DNA of 64,000 bases from Phytophthora quininea (lineage: Eukaryota; Oomycota; Peronosporomycetes; Peronosporales; Peronosporaceae), in contig JAAVTG010000523.1 of NCBI GenBank assembly GCA_011947345.1, forward strand, positions 62,001-126,000, written 5' to 3'. The notes beneath the pieces are model-generated. The model was given only the letters and a program-made list of their open reading frames with translations. It was not told the origin of the DNA and searched no databases. The stretch's first letter is position 1. Every line of letters starts with the position of its first letter. Below, piece after piece: positions 25,996-37,878 of the stretch. Both the position numbers and the translations under genes were made by a program.

Positions 25996-26011
25996 TTTCA
26001 TTCCTCAATTC
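25996..26011 (+). promoter_or_regulatory. Inr/FPR core promoter of FBT 7
   Basis: TTTCATTCCTCAATTC, 42 bases before the ATG at 26054. Confidence 0.7.
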
Positions 26012-26053
26012 ACCACCTCGGCCTCAAGACCACCCCCTCCTCACCGGTCGACC

Positions 26054-27777
26054 ATGCCGCGGAATACCGGCAGTACCGACCCGGCCGTCAACGACCTCGA
26101 CATTCCCAAACGATTGTCGTTCGTGAGCGGTGCCTCTCAGCCCAACAAAGATCTGGAAGAAGGGAGCTACACCGGCGTCAAGACTCCCGATGGTGCTCAA
26201 GTTGGTGACTTTGAAGGCGGTGCGCTGCGAGCGGGTGGAATGCCCAACCTTTTGAGCAAGGAGAACATTGGTTTGCTGTGTGAATACGCCGTGGTCGGTT
26301 TGGTGTATGGCTTGCTGCCTGAGACCATCTACCCGTTCATGCAAGAGTACCTTAATTGTTCCGGATCGCAAGTGGCTGCTGCCAAGCAGTTGGTGACGCT
26401 GCCGTGGAGTTTCAAGGTCTTCTACGGCATCCTGTCAGACTGTCGACCCATCTGCGGCTACCGTCGTCGACCGTACATGCTCATCGGGTGGGGGTCTGCT
26501 TCATCATGCTGTTGATCATGTGCATCATGCCTATCGGCAAGCCCTACTACACCGTTGCTTCGGATCGCGATGTCGCCGTGGCCGACTACACTCCGGAGAT
26601 CGAGGCGAGAATCAACTACGACGCTCCGTCCGAAGGCGCCAAGTATGTCATCATCATGTGTTGCGCTGCCATCGGCTACGTCATGTCGGACGTCTGTGCC
26701 GACAGTATCACCGTCGAACTGGCTCAACGTGAACCGGTTGACAAGCGTGGGAAGACCCAATCCATGATCTACACGGTGCGGACGGCCATGGTCATCTTTG
26801 GTGAAGTCCTTGTCGGCTTCTTCTTCAACGGTGAGGACTACGGCGGTGACTTCAACTTCTCGCTGAGTTTTCCTCAACTGATGATCATCGTCACCGTCCT
26901 CACACTTCCGGTATTCCCCATGACGTGGTTCTTCATCAAGGAAGAGAAGGTGGAGGCCGCCAATTTCAAGGAGTACATCACCAGTTTCTGGGAGTTGATC
27001 TGCACTCGCGCGGTGTACCAAGTTATCGCGTACAACTTCTTCTCCAACATCTTCTCGACCATGACTTACACTGCAAGTTCGCCCGTGGCTTCCTATATGG
27101 TCGGTGTGACGCCGTTGAACAGCACGTTGAGTGATATCCTGAGCAACCTGCTCTTCATGTTCGGCATCATGATCACGTCCAAGTGGGGACTGCACTGGAA
27201 CTGGCGGTGGATGATCGTCGGAACTGCAGCTACGCTCATCGTCATCGACTGTGCCTGCGAGATGATCGTCATCTGGGACGTCTTCCGCAACCAGTGGTTC
27301 TGGCTCGGCCCTCCCATCGTCGTACAGCTTCCGTACGGTGTCGGATGGATCATCTCGACGTACGTGACGGTGGAGCTGGCTGGCATGGGCAACGAGGGTG
27401 CTGTCTACGGTTTGATCACGACGGTGACCAACACGGCGCAGCCGTTCGCTACGTCACTGTCGCTCTTGGTTGACGGCCCGTTCAACATTACGAATGCTCG
27501 CGTCCAAGAGGACGACTACTCGATCCGCAGAGATATCACGTACACCATCATTATCATGTACTGCGCCATGATGTTCGCGTGGGTCTTCCTGTTCCTGCTA
27601 CCGAAGCAGAAGGAGGACACGCAGCGTCTTCTCCGTGAAGGTGGCACGAGCAAGATCATCGGTGGCCTCACGGTATTCTACTTGTGCTTCGCCATCGTGT
27701 GGTCGATTCTGACGAATATCCTGGCCATCTTCGACAGTACGTCGTGCCTGGTTATCGCTGGCGGCACTGGCTGCTAA
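26054..27777 (+). CDS. BT1-family transporter, tandem copy 4 (FBT 7)
   Basis: Last array copy, about 574 residues. It has the N-terminal codon variants of copy 1 and the C-terminal variants of copy 3, which implies exchange between units. One Ile to Val change (MIIVTVL) sets it apart. The G5 break at about 26,493 is present. Its 3' flank differs completely from the other three and has AATAAA at 27872-27877, so it marks the end of the duplication. Confidence 0.9.
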
Positions 27778-28356
27778 GCGTTCACAGCAGAGGTCTCTTC
27801 AACGCAGTTGCGTCAAGTTTGTAGTTGTTCTGCTGCTCCGTTGGAACCTTCTGCTAGTACATGTACAAGACAATAAAGTCCTGCTTTCTCCGTTTTCCAT
27901 CCTTGTCCGTTTGACGACGTTGCCCACAATTGATTAGAGCTTGCTTCTCACAGTTCATTGATGTTGGGCAAATCGGCTTTGACTGGCAGATGGCGAGCTC
28001 AACGAGCGACTTGCTCCATGAGCCGGACGGCTACACTACCATGCGATGACTTGCCCGTTAGAAACGGGAGCTTCTGCCCGAGTCTTGCTGTTGTTATTGT
28101 GCGTGCTCCCCGCAGTACCGCCGCCTCGTTTCTTGCATTGCCAAAGTCTCGACAAGCTCAAACAAACACGAGCATGGAGACCATGGCGGCCAGAGAATCC
28201 ACCAGTCTGCTATTGCCCATCATGGTTTCTTCCCGTCGCGGCTTCGTTCGCGTTGCCGACTGTCGGGCCGACAGCAGGACAATGCGCAAGTTTCCTGCTT
28301 GTTCGTGAAGGCGGTACCCAAGTCCCGTGAACTACACGCGAGTTAATCACCTGCGG
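27778..28356. other. Spacer between FBT 7 and FBT 8
   Basis: The start is the 3' untranslated region of FBT 7 with a poly(A) signal. No gene is recognised in the remainder; overlapping frames at 27958-28330 have no family signal. Confidence 0.5.
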
Positions 28357-28373
28357 TTGTCATTCCTCAATTC
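28357..28373 (+). promoter_or_regulatory. Inr/FPR core promoter of FBT 8
   Basis: TTGTCATTCCTCAATTC, 53 bases before the ATG at 28426. Confidence 0.7.
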
Positions 28374-28425
28374 GCCTGCTTCCACACAAGACCGTCTCCA
28401 CGACTTCCCGGTACCAGTGGCGAGC

Positions 28426-30128
28426 ATGAGCGGCACGGGTCCCAGTACGAATAACCTGGACATCCACACCCGCTTGTCGGCCGCGAGCTCCACGAACAAG
28501 AACAAGGAGGTCGAGGATGGCAGCTACGTCGGTGTCAAGACCCCTGATGGTCGCGGTGAATACGAAGGCGGCGCCCTGCGTCCCGGTGGCATGCCCAACC
28601 TCATGACTAGGGAGAACATCGGTCTACTGAGCCAGTACGCGGCGGTGGGCATCGTCTATGGTGTGCTTCCGGCCACCATCTACCCGTTCCTGCAGAACTA
28701 CCTCAACTGTTCCGGTTCGCAGGTGGCTGCCGCCAAGCAGCTTATCGTTCTGCCGTGGAGTTTCAAGGTCTTCTACGGTATCCTGTCCGATTGTCGCCCC
28801 GTGTTTGGCTTCCGCCGTCGTCCGTACATGCTTATCGGCTGGGGTATCTGCATCCTCACGACGCTCATCATGGCCATTATGCCTATTGGCGACCCGTACT
28901 ACACCAACCCGGACGACCGCAATGTCGCCTTGGCAGACTACACCCCGGAGATCGAGGCCCGCCTAAACAACGACGCGCCGTCTCAAGGCGCCAAGTACGT
29001 TATCATCATGTTCTTCTCGGCCTGCGGCTACGTGCTGTCGGACGTGTGCGCTGACAGTATCACGGTCGAGTTGGCGCAACGCGAGCCCATGGACAAGCGT
29101 GGCAAAACGCAGTCTGCTATCTACGCAGTTCGCGTGGCCTTCACCATTGTGGGTCAACTGCTCACGGGCTTCCTGTTCAACGGTGAAGACTACGGTGGCG
29201 ACTTCAACTTCTCGTTGAGCTTCCCGCAATTGATGATCATCGTCACGGTGCTGTCTCTGCCCGTGCTGCCCATGACGTGGTTTAACATCAAGGAAGAGAA
29301 ATGCGCGCCGGCTGACTTCCGCCTGTACATCAAGAACTTCTGGGAGTTGATCTGTACTCGCGCTGTGTACCAAGTTATCGCGTACAACTTCTTCGCCAAC
29401 ATCTTCGCCACCATGACGTACACGGCCAGCTCGCCGGTGGCGTCCATCATGGTGGGGTGACCCCGATCAACAGCACCGTCAGCGACGTGCTGAGCAACGT
29501 GCTGTTCCTGGCGGGTATCATGATCACGTCCAAGTGGGGTCTGCACTGGAATTGGCGGGTGATGATCGTGGCCACGGCCGCCGTGATGATCGTCGTGGAC
29601 TGCACGGTATCCCTTATCGTCGTCTGGGATATCTTCCGCAACCAATGGTTCTGGCTCGGCCCTCCCATTGCCGTGCAGCTCCCGTACGGTGTCGGATGGA
29701 TCATCTCGACGTACGTGACGGTGGAGCTCGCCGGTCTGGGCAACGAGGGTGCCGTCTACGGCTTGATCACCACCGTGTCCAACGTGGCGCAGCCCTTCGC
29801 CACCTCGCTCACACTGCTGGTGGACGGCCCGTTCGACATCACCAACGACCGCATCAAGGCCGACGACCACTCGATCCGCATGGACATCTCGTACACCATC
29901 GTCATCATGTACGCCTGCATGGCCTTCTCGTGGGTCTTCTTGCCCTGGATGCCCCGCCAGAAGGAAGAGACGCAGCGTCTGCTGCGCGAGGGCGGCTTCA
30001 GCAAGATCATCGGCGGTGTCACGGTCTTCTACCTCTGCTTCGCCATCGTGTGGTCCATCATGACCAACATCATGGCGATCTTCGACAGCACCTCGTGCCT
30101 CATCATTGCTGGTGGCAGCGGCTGCTAG
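28426..30128 (+). CDS. BT1-family folate/biopterin transporter (FBT 8)
   Basis: Full-length copy of about 567 residues. The start MSGTGPSTNNL is taken because it follows the Inr and aligns with the other starts. Its N-terminal tail is the most diverged: RLSAASSTNKNKE replaces RLSFVSG, followed by EDGSYVGVKTP. The core has SFKVFYGILSDC, GFRRRPYMLIGWG and DVCADSITVELAQREP, and the end is FDSTSC...AGGSGC with a TAG stop. One break near 29,456 (G4 where G5 is needed in MVGVTP) creates a TGA exactly at the junction. Confidence 0.9.
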
Positions 30129-30955
30129 ATGGATGGTGTGTAGTAAGTCTTCGGTTGTTTCAAGGCCACGGCTTGGAAATGCAAAGTGTACAGCGAACTC
30201 GTGGTCGATCGAAGATCACGTTGTCAATAATGAATTCGACTTCCCAATACTACAGTGCTTGCTTGCTCTTCTTGGTGGTGGGGTTTCTTGAATGACTTGT
30301 GCACTGCGGCCACGGAAATGCAGAATGGCGAGGAGGTCATCCAAGCTGAGCCGGGTCGAGCGTTCAAGGTACTTGAGTTTCAATATGATCGAGCAGGATT
30401 ATCCTCTGATCGTAGCATCAAGACGTTTGTCCCCACCGACTTGTGACTCGCAGCTTGTCACGGTATGAAGGATAGCTCGTCACCGCGGGCGAGTTGAGCT
30501 GTTGCTGATGGCTGTATCGGTAAAGGTAGGCGATCTAACGAGTCCTTCAAGGCTCTGACCAAAGGCTGGGGTCTTGAGTACATCGGCACGGGGACAAACA
30601 GCGTGGTGTGGACAATCGTTGACAGACTTAGGATGATACGAGTTACAACTGAAGAGTATTGTGCGAGTCTCCGTTATCGGAGCGAAACGCTTTGTCTGCT
30701 GATGTTAATCCTGATCAGCGCATCAACCTTGATGCGGATGCGTTTACGGCCTGCTACCGTTTGACATGTTGCCGTGTCCCTTTGAATGCACCGCGCCCGT
30801 GCGAGCAGATCTCCAGACCATGGTCTCTCCTATAGCAAGTTTAAGGGCCAGTCGAGGCCGAATGCAACCTTGGTCGGTCGTGCCTCCCATCGTGTGCTTA
30901 CCAGGAGATGACAGCACCATCGTGTCTGAGTATTTCAAACCAAACGCCATCAAAT
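30129..30955. other. Spacer between FBT 8 and FBT 9
   Basis: No gene is recognised. The right part shares short stretches (such as GTGCGAGCAGATC) with the leader of FBT 10, consistent with a common duplicated 5' region. Confidence 0.45.
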
Positions 30956-30975
30956 CACTCATTCTCCAAGTTTCC
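30956..30975 (+). promoter_or_regulatory. Inr/FPR core promoter of FBT 9
   Basis: CACTCATTCTCCAAGTTTCC, an Inr/FPR match 41 bases before the ATG at 31016, shared with FBT 10. Confidence 0.65.
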
Positions 30976-31015
30976 TTGAGACTCACAAGGCCCCCAACTC
31001 CTCCTAGCACCACCG

Positions 31016-32742
31016 ATGCCAGCCTCACTCGCTGGAACAGGCCGTGGCCCAGCGAACGCAGACATTGACCCTCAGCGGCTGTCGTTCGTGAGTGGGGTCT
31101 CCCAAGCGAAGGAACTCGAGGATGGATACGTCGGTATCAAGACACCCCAGGCGATCGGTGCACCGCCTCCAGGTGGGCCAGATGGAGCCTTGCGCGAAGG
31201 TGGAATGCCTGTACTCACTAGCAAGGATAATCTCGGTCTCCTCTTCCAGTACGCCGCCGTCGGGGTCGTCTACGGCATGCTCCCAGCCACTATCTACCCA
31301 TTCATGCAGGAGTACCTCAACTGCTCCGGCTCGCAAGTGACCGCAGCTGACCAGCTCGTCGTACTTCCCTGGAGCTTCAAAGTCTTCTACGGCATCCTAT
31401 CCGACTGCCGACCCATCTACGGATACCGTCGTCGACCCTACATGCTCATCGGGTGGACCATTTGCATCATCATGCTGCTGGTGATGGCCATCATGCCCAT
31501 CGGTCAGCCCTACTACACCGTCGCTTCGGACCGAGACGTCGATGTGTCCGACTACACGCCAGAGATCGAGGCTCGCATCAACTACGACGCTCCGTCGGAA
31601 GGCGCCAAGTATGTCATCATCATGTTCTTCGCGGCGTTCGGCTACGTCATGTCGGACGTCTGTGCCGACAGTATCACGTGCGAGTTAGCTCAGCGTGAAC
31701 CTCTCGACAAACGCGGCAAGACGCAGTCGTGTATCTACACGGTTCGAACGGCGGTGGTCATTCTCGGCGAAATCATCGTCGGCTTCTGCTTCAACGGCGA
31801 GGAGTACGGCGGCGACTTTGACTTCTCGTTGAGCTTCCCTCAACTGATGATCATCATGGTGGTGCTGACGGTTCCAGTGCTACCGATGACATGGTTCTTC
31901 ATCAAGGAAGAGAAGACGGAGGCCGCGAATTTCCGCGAGTACATTAACAGCTTTTGGGAGCTACTTTGTAGTCGTGCGGTGTACCAGGTGATCGCATATA
32001 TATTCTTCAGCGGCATCTTCGCTAACGTTACCTACACTGGAAGTTCCCCGGTGGCGTCGTACATGGTGGGGTCACGCCGATCAACAGTACGCTCAGCGAC
32101 ATCTTGAGCAACCTGCTGTTCGCAGCCGGGATCATGATTACATCGAAGTGGGGTCTCCATTGGAACTGGCGCTTCATGATCGTCCTAACTGGGGTCGTCG
32201 TCATGGTGGTGGACTGTGCGTGCTCGCTCATCACTGTTTGGGACGTCTTCCGCAGTCAGTGGTTCTGGCTTGGTCCTCCGATAGCGGTGGAGCTCCCGTA
32301 CGGCATCGGGTGGATCATCTCGTCGTTCGTGACGGTCGAACTTGCGGGGCTCGGAAACGAAGGCGCAGTCTACGGTCTGATCACCACCGTGAGCAATATC
32401 GCGTCCCCGTTCGCCACCACTTTGACGTTGCTGATCGATGGTCCGTTTAACATCACGAACACTCGCATCCAGTCAGACGACCACTCGATTCGTTCCGACA
32501 TCACGTACACGATCATCATCATGTACGCTATGACCATCTTCTCGTGGGTGTTCCTGTTCCTGCTGCCCCGTCAAAAGGAAGAGACCCAGGAGCTGGTCCG
32601 CAAGGGTGGGAAGAACAAGATTCTCGGCGGACTCACAGTCTTCTACCTGTGCTTCTCACTGGTGTGGTCGGTCATGACCAACATCCTCGCCATCTTCGAC
32701 AGCACGTCCTGCCTCATTATCGCCGGCGGCACAGGCTGCTAA
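31016..32742 (+). CDS. BT1-family folate/biopterin transporter (FBT 9)
   Basis: Full-length copy of about 575 residues. The N-terminal tail has RLSFVSGVSQAKELEDGY, then a longer insert rich in Ala, Pro and Gly (IGAPPPGGPDG) than in the tandem copies. The core reads VYGMLPATIYPFMQEYL, GYRRRPYMLIGW and DVCADSITCELAQREP; the C-terminus is FDSTSC...AGGTGC. One break near 32,070 (G4 for G5 in MVGVTP). Its middle (about 31,377-31,920) is almost base-for-base identical to that of FBT 10, unlike the flanks. Confidence 0.9.
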
Positions 32743-33290
32743 GCGTCATATCATCTTCTGTTGAAGTGGACTTCAACCAGCGATAACTGCTTGATAACCG
32801 TTGCATTGACATAGTAAATGGATATGCTGCTACTGAAGGAGGTTTGCTTGACCTCGAGCAATGTGGTGGGTTATGGTACCGAAAGGCCTACTGCTTAGTC
32901 ATCGTCAGCAAGCAGTTACCACCTCCAACATGACACTTCCAACTAGAGCCTTCAATTGGGCCAGAGCGTTGTGCGCTGGTTTCCCCAGCTGGCCTATATC
33001 GATTGATTTGCTTCCCCTGTCAGCTTTCTACGTCGTCGACGAGAGGGAATGTTGCAGCTTTCACTCCTCCCCGATCTTCGTCAACTTGACCAGGACGCAA
33101 TTTCAGGTCCGTTTGACAACTCACACGACCCACATCGTTGAATGCCATGGTCAAAGCTTGGCCGGTGCGAGCAGATCGCAGCAAATAAGGACAAGGATAA
33201 TTTCTTACTCAGTAGTGTCAAGGAACGAGCCAAACTCCGCTTTCATGCTACCGCGGTCTCCCTAGTGGAGCTTTCAAGGCTCGGAAAATC
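32743..33290. other. Spacer between FBT 9 and FBT 10
   Basis: No gene is recognised. Confidence 0.45.
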
Positions 33291-33308
33291 CTCATTCTCC
33301 AAGTTTCC
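33291..33308 (+). promoter_or_regulatory. Inr/FPR core promoter of FBT 10
   Basis: CTCATTCTCCAAGTTTCC, 47 bases before the ATG at 33356. Confidence 0.65.
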
Positions 33309-33355
33309 TTTCTCCCCGCAAGCACCAAGATCTAGCTTCGTGGCAATTGCTAGAA

Positions 33356-35069
33356 ATGCCGGCTTCGCTCGCCGCTAAAGGCCATGGTCCGTCCGATATC
33401 CAGCGTCTTTCGTTCGTCAGCGGAGCTTCGCAAGCTAAGGATCTCGAGGATGGATACGTCGGTATCAAGACACCTCAGGCGATCGGTGCACCGCCTCCAG
33501 GTGGTCCAGATGGAGCCTTGCGCGAAGGTGGAATGCCTGTACTCACTAGCAAGGAAAACCTCGGATTGCTATGTCAGTACGCTGCCGTCGGAGTCGTCTA
33601 CGGCATGCTCCCGGCCACTATCTACCCGTTCCTCCAGGAGTATCTCAACTGCTCCGGGTCACAAGTAACGGCTGCCAAACAGCTCGTCGTACTTCCCTGG
33701 AGCTTCAAAGTCTTCTACGGCATCCTATCCGACTGCCGACCCATCTACGGATACCGTCGTCGACCCTACATGCTCATCGGGTGGACCATTTGCATCATCA
33801 TGTTGCTGGTGATGGCCATCATGCCCATCGGTCAGCCCTACTACACCGTCGCTTCGGACCGAGACGTCGATGTGTCCGACTACACGCCAGAGATCGAGGC
33901 TCGCATCAACTACGACGCTCCGTCGGAAGGCGCCAAGTATGTCATCATCATGTTCTTCGCGGCGTTCGGCTACGTCATGTCGGACGTCTGTGCCGACAGT
34001 ATCACGTGCGAGTTAGCTCAGCGTGAACCTCTCGACAAACGCGGCAAGACGCAGTCGTGTATCTACACGGTTCGAACGGCGGTGGTCATTCTCGGCGAAA
34101 TCATCGTCGGCTTCTGCTTCAACGGTGAGGAGTACGGCGGCGACTTCGACTTCTCGTTGAGCTTCCCTCAACTGATGATCATCATGGTGGTGCTGACGGT
34201 TCCAGTGCTACCGATGACATGGTTCTTCATCAAGGAAGAGAAGACAGAGCGTGCCAACTTCCACGAGTACATCAGTAGTCTATGGGACCTCCTGTGCTCC
34301 CGGGCCGTGTATCAAGTGATCTTCTACATGTTTTTCAGCGGTATCTTCGCCGATATCACATACACTGGAAGCTCACCGGTAGCCTCTTACATGGTGGGGT
34401 CACGCCGATCAACAGTACGCTCAGCGACATCTTGAGTAACGTCCTCTTTGGTGCTGGCATGATGATCACGTCCAAGTGGGGTCTCCATTGGAACTGGCGC
34501 TGGATGACCGTCTTCACCGGAGCTATCGTCATTGTCGTGGACTGCGCGTGCTCGCTCATCACTGTTTGGGACGTCTTCCGGAGCCAGTGGTTCTGGCTTG
34601 GTCCTCCGATAGCGGTGGAGCTTCCGTACGGCATCGGGTGGATCATTTCCACGTTTGTGGTGGTGGAATTGGCGGGGCTTGGGAACGAGGGAGCAATGTA
34701 CGGCCTGGTCACCACCGTCGGCAATATTTCATCACCGTTCGCATCGACCTTGACTCTGTTGATCAATGGCCCATTCAATATCACGAACACTCGCATCCAG
34801 TCAGACGACCACTCGATCCGAACCGACCTGACGTACACGATCATCATCATGTACGCCATGACCATCTTCTCGTGGGTATTCCTGGTCTTCTTACCGCCGC
34901 AAAGGAAGCAACCCAAGAGCTTGTTCGCACGGGCGGAAAGAACAAGTTCCTTGGAAGTCTGACGGTCTTCTACTTGTCGTTTGCCCTGGTGTGGTCCGTG
35001 ACGACCAATATCCTTGCCATTTTCGACAGTACATCATGTCTGGTGATCGCTGGCGGTACAGGTTGCTGA
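33356..35069 (+). CDS. BT1-family folate/biopterin transporter (FBT 10)
   Basis: Full-length copy of about 571 residues, sister of FBT 9. The start MPASLAAKGHG is preferred over an upstream non-ATG codon. The tail is RLSFVSGASQAKDLEDGY. Compared with FBT 9, the loop after EEKTE differs (RANFHEYISSLWDLL against AANFREYINSFWELL) and so do several C-terminal residues, while the centre is identical. Two breaks: near 34,398 (G4 for G5 in MVGVTP) and near 34,912 (CAAAGG for CAGAAGG in PQKEA). The stop is TGA, unlike the TAA of most copies. Confidence 0.9.
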
Positions 35070-35532
35070 GCATGGCGACTGAGCTCAAGCTCGTACGTGT
35101 GCAATCAGCACGCTTCTACTTTTTGAGCCACAAGTTGTAGTTCCTTGAATTCATGATGCATTTTGCTCTGTCCCTTGCAATCTCATGAATGCGTCTCCAC
35201 GCGAGCGATGTGCTCATAGTCTTGATGTGCAAGCAACACAGCTGAGAGGATTCGCGGGGTTGTGCAGTTTGTGGTCCTTTGAACAGGAAAATCGCGTCAT
35301 GCCTCGAGGAGTTGCAAGAGCCCGATCTCAATGGAATGAGGGATTCCTCGACGCCACATCTCCGGTTTACTGCAGTTAAATGTTTTTACTATGTAGCGAA
35401 ACACAAGAGAGAGCAACGCAGCAAAGCTCTCCAGACCATCTTTGCGAAATCGGTCGTTGAATCAACAGCATCATGTGGCAGTCCTATCCTGCCCCGCTCA
35501 GCGCCGCCACAGTGTCGCCCACGAGCTGTGGC
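35070..35532. other. Spacer between FBT 10 and FBT 11
   Basis: No gene is recognised. A long plus-strand open frame runs into FBT 11 from 35279, but nothing in it resembles the family before the ATG at 35573. Confidence 0.5.
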
Positions 35533-35548
35533 GCAATCTCCAATTTTC
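35533..35548 (+). promoter_or_regulatory. Inr/FPR-like core promoter of FBT 11
   Basis: GCAATCTCCAATTTTC is a weaker initiator but keeps the CCAATTTT element; 24 bases before the ATG. Confidence 0.45.
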
Positions 35549-35572
35549 TCCGAACCACGCCAGTCTCCAGCC

Positions 35573-37264
35573 ATGGCAGGTAGCACCGTACCCAACGCTG
35601 ATGTTGACATGCCCAAGCGCTTGTCATTCGTGAGCGGTAGCTCCCTATCCAAGGGCGTTGAAGGCGGGTATGTCGGCGTCAAGACCCCTGAAGCCGACAT
35701 CGAAGGTGGTGCCCTACGTGAAGGAGGTATGCCAGTACTGATGAGCCGGGAAAATATCGGCCTGCTCTTCCAGTACGCGACGGTCGGCCTGGTCTACGGC
35801 CTGCTGCCTGAGACGATCTACCCGTTCCTGCAGAAATACCTCAACTGCTCCGGCTCGCAAGTCACGGCTGCAACGCAGCTCGTGGTGCTACCGTGGAGTT
35901 TCAAGGTCTTCTACGGCATCCTCTCCGACTGCCGACCAATTTTCGGCTATCGTCGCCGTCCTTACATGCTCATCGGCTGGGGGTATGCTTTGTCATGCTC
36001 TTGATCATGGCAATCATGCCCGCTGGCAAACCTTACTTCACGGTTCCGTCAGATCGAGATATCGACATTGCCGACTACACGCCGGAGATCAAGGCTCGCA
36101 TCAACTACGACGCGTCGAACGAAGGTGCCAAGTATGTCATCATCATGTTCTTCGCCGCTGTGGGCTACGTCTTGTCGGATGTCTGTGCCGACAGTATCAC
36201 GTGCGAGTTAGCTCAGCGTGAACCTCTCGACAAACGCGGCAAGACGCAGTCGTGCATTTATACTGTTCGGACGGGCATGGTGATCTTTGGCGAGGTCCTG
36301 GTAGGCTTCTTTTTCAACGGCGAAGACTACGGTGGCGACTTCAATTTCTCGTTGAGCTTTCCTCAGTTGATGATCATTGTGACGGTGCTTACACTGCCCG
36401 TGTTTCCGATGACATGGTACTTCATCACGGAAGAGAAGGCCGAGCCGGCCAACTTCCGCGAGTACATCCACAGCTTCTGGAACTTGATATGCTCTCGCGC
36501 TGTGTACCAGATTATCGCCTACCTCTTCTTCGCTGGCATCTTCGCCAACATCACGTACACCGGCAGCTCCCCGTGGCCAACTACATGGTGGGCGTGACTC
36601 CGCTCAACAATACGCTCAGTGACATCCTCAGCAACTTGCTTTTTGCCTCCGGGATCATGATCACATCCAAGTGGGGGCTCCACTGGAACTGGCGCTTGAT
36701 GATCGTCATCACTGGTGCTGCGGTCATCGTCGTCGACTGCACAGTCTCTCTTATCACCGTCTGGGATGTTTTCCGCAGTCAATGGTTCTGGCTTGGCCCA
36801 CCAATTGCCGTCCAGCTCCCATACGGAGTGGGCTGGATCATCTCGACGTTCTGCGTGGTGGAGCTAGCGCAGGTCGGCAATGAGGCCGCTGTGTATGGTC
36901 TTATCACTACTGTCTCCAATGTGGCTCAGCCGTTTGCTACGTCGCTGACGCTCGCCATCGATGGCCACTTCAACGTCAGCAACGAGCGGGTGCAGCAGGA
37001 CGACCATTCCATCCGCGCCGACATCACGTACACGATCATCATCATGTACGCGATGACCATCTTTTCGTGGGTGTTTTTGTTCCTGTTGCCCCCGCAGAAG
37101 GAGGCGACACAAGAACTCGTTCGCCGCGGCGGCCACAGCAAGTTGATCGGCGGCCTCACAACGTTCTACCTGAGCTTCGCCATCGTCTGGTCCATCATGA
37201 CCAACATCATGGCCATGTTCGACAGCACGTCGTGTTTGATCATCGCCGGGGCACAGGCTGCTAA
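35573..37264 (+). CDS. BT1-family folate/biopterin transporter (FBT 11)
   Basis: Full-length copy of about 564 residues starting MAGSTVPNADVD, with RLSFVSGSSLSKGVEGGY and GGALREGGMPVLMSRENIGLL. It has three apparent single-base losses, the most of any transporter here: about 35,985 (G5 for G6 in GWGVCFVM, the same codon broken in the tandem copies), about 36,574 (one G missing in SSPVAN) and about 37,250 (G4 for G5 in AGGTGC). The last would extend the protein by some 40 unrelated residues; with the base restored it ends GTGC like its paralogues. Confidence 0.88.
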
Positions 37265-37811
37265 GGCCGTGGACGAGGTAGCTTGCTCCGACAACGTGGA
37301 ACGAACACGCCGTCGCGCCTCACTTGCTGTGCACCTTCACTTTGTAGTGTATCCGTGTAATGTATTCGTTTGAGGCTTTAGTTGTGTGTCGATCTTCGTG
37401 AAGACGTCGATGAATGCACCGGATGTGCAAACAAGGAGGAGGTGCAGCAAGAGTTCGTCTACGTGGTTATCGTCCCAAAAGCGGCCAGCAGTCGACGTCG
37501 CGCCCGTCAGGGATTGCAATGCCTTCCTCGTTCGACGTCGTCGCGCAAAGACCAGGTTGGATGCGTCGACATTCCACGCCGATCTGTGCTAACAGATCGG
37601 AGACCTTCACGTCGCTTGCAGTGCGTCCATGCTCAGGAGCTGAGAGGGGCGCGCGACTTGGAGACGAACGATGGACGCATCCCCGTCAAAGCCGCCGTAG
37701 CAAGGTCTCGGTTTCCGATAGGCAACGGAGCCCCTGTCAGACTCAACCTCATGCCTTCCTTTCATTGATCTCAGGAGATCCCTCTTCTTCAAAATGGACT
37801 TGGCGATTCCA
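37265..37811. other. Spacer between FBT 11 and FBT 12
   Basis: Open in several frames but with no recognisable protein; the long plus-strand frame from 37414 is a read-through into FBT 12. Confidence 0.5.
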
Positions 37812-37830
37812 GCTCATTCACCAATTTCCC
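37812..37830 (+). promoter_or_regulatory. Inr/FPR core promoter of FBT 12
   Basis: GCTCATTCACCAATTTCCC is a textbook match to the oomycete core promoter, 48 bases before the ATG at 37879. Confidence 0.75.
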
Positions 37831-37878
37831 TGGGACTTGTCGACTGGAACCTCAAGAAAGCCGAGACTCGCAACTACC

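Larger units (their letters stand above)
19025..27777 (+). repeat. Tandem array of four near-identical transporter genes, unit about 2.34 kb
   Basis: The genes starting at 19025, 21366, 23710 and 26054 and their spacers repeat head to tail with periods of 2341, 2344 and 2344 bases. Differences are few and mosaic. Copies 1 and 4 share one form of the first codons (AATACCGG, AACGACCTC), while copies 2 and 3 share another (AATACAGG, AACGATCTC). Copies 3 and 4 share the Ile form of a C-terminal codon, and copies 1 and 2 the Val form. The array ends cleanly after the stop of copy 4, where the 3' flank changes. Confidence 0.95.

Noticed and set aside
29440..34400. Introns at the MVGVTP frame breaks
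   Set aside because: No GT...AG pair with plausible length lies there; adding one base restores the family sequence exactly.
19440..35990. Programmed ribosomal frameshifting at the repeated GGGGGT site in five transporters
   Set aside because: The break is at the same codon, but other copies read through without it, there is no slippery heptamer or obvious downstream structure, and the same base loss occurs at many unrelated sites.
37414..37878. N-terminal extension of FBT 12 from the long open frame
   Set aside because: The residues upstream resemble no transporter and the Inr promoter lies inside this stretch, so translation starts at 37879.
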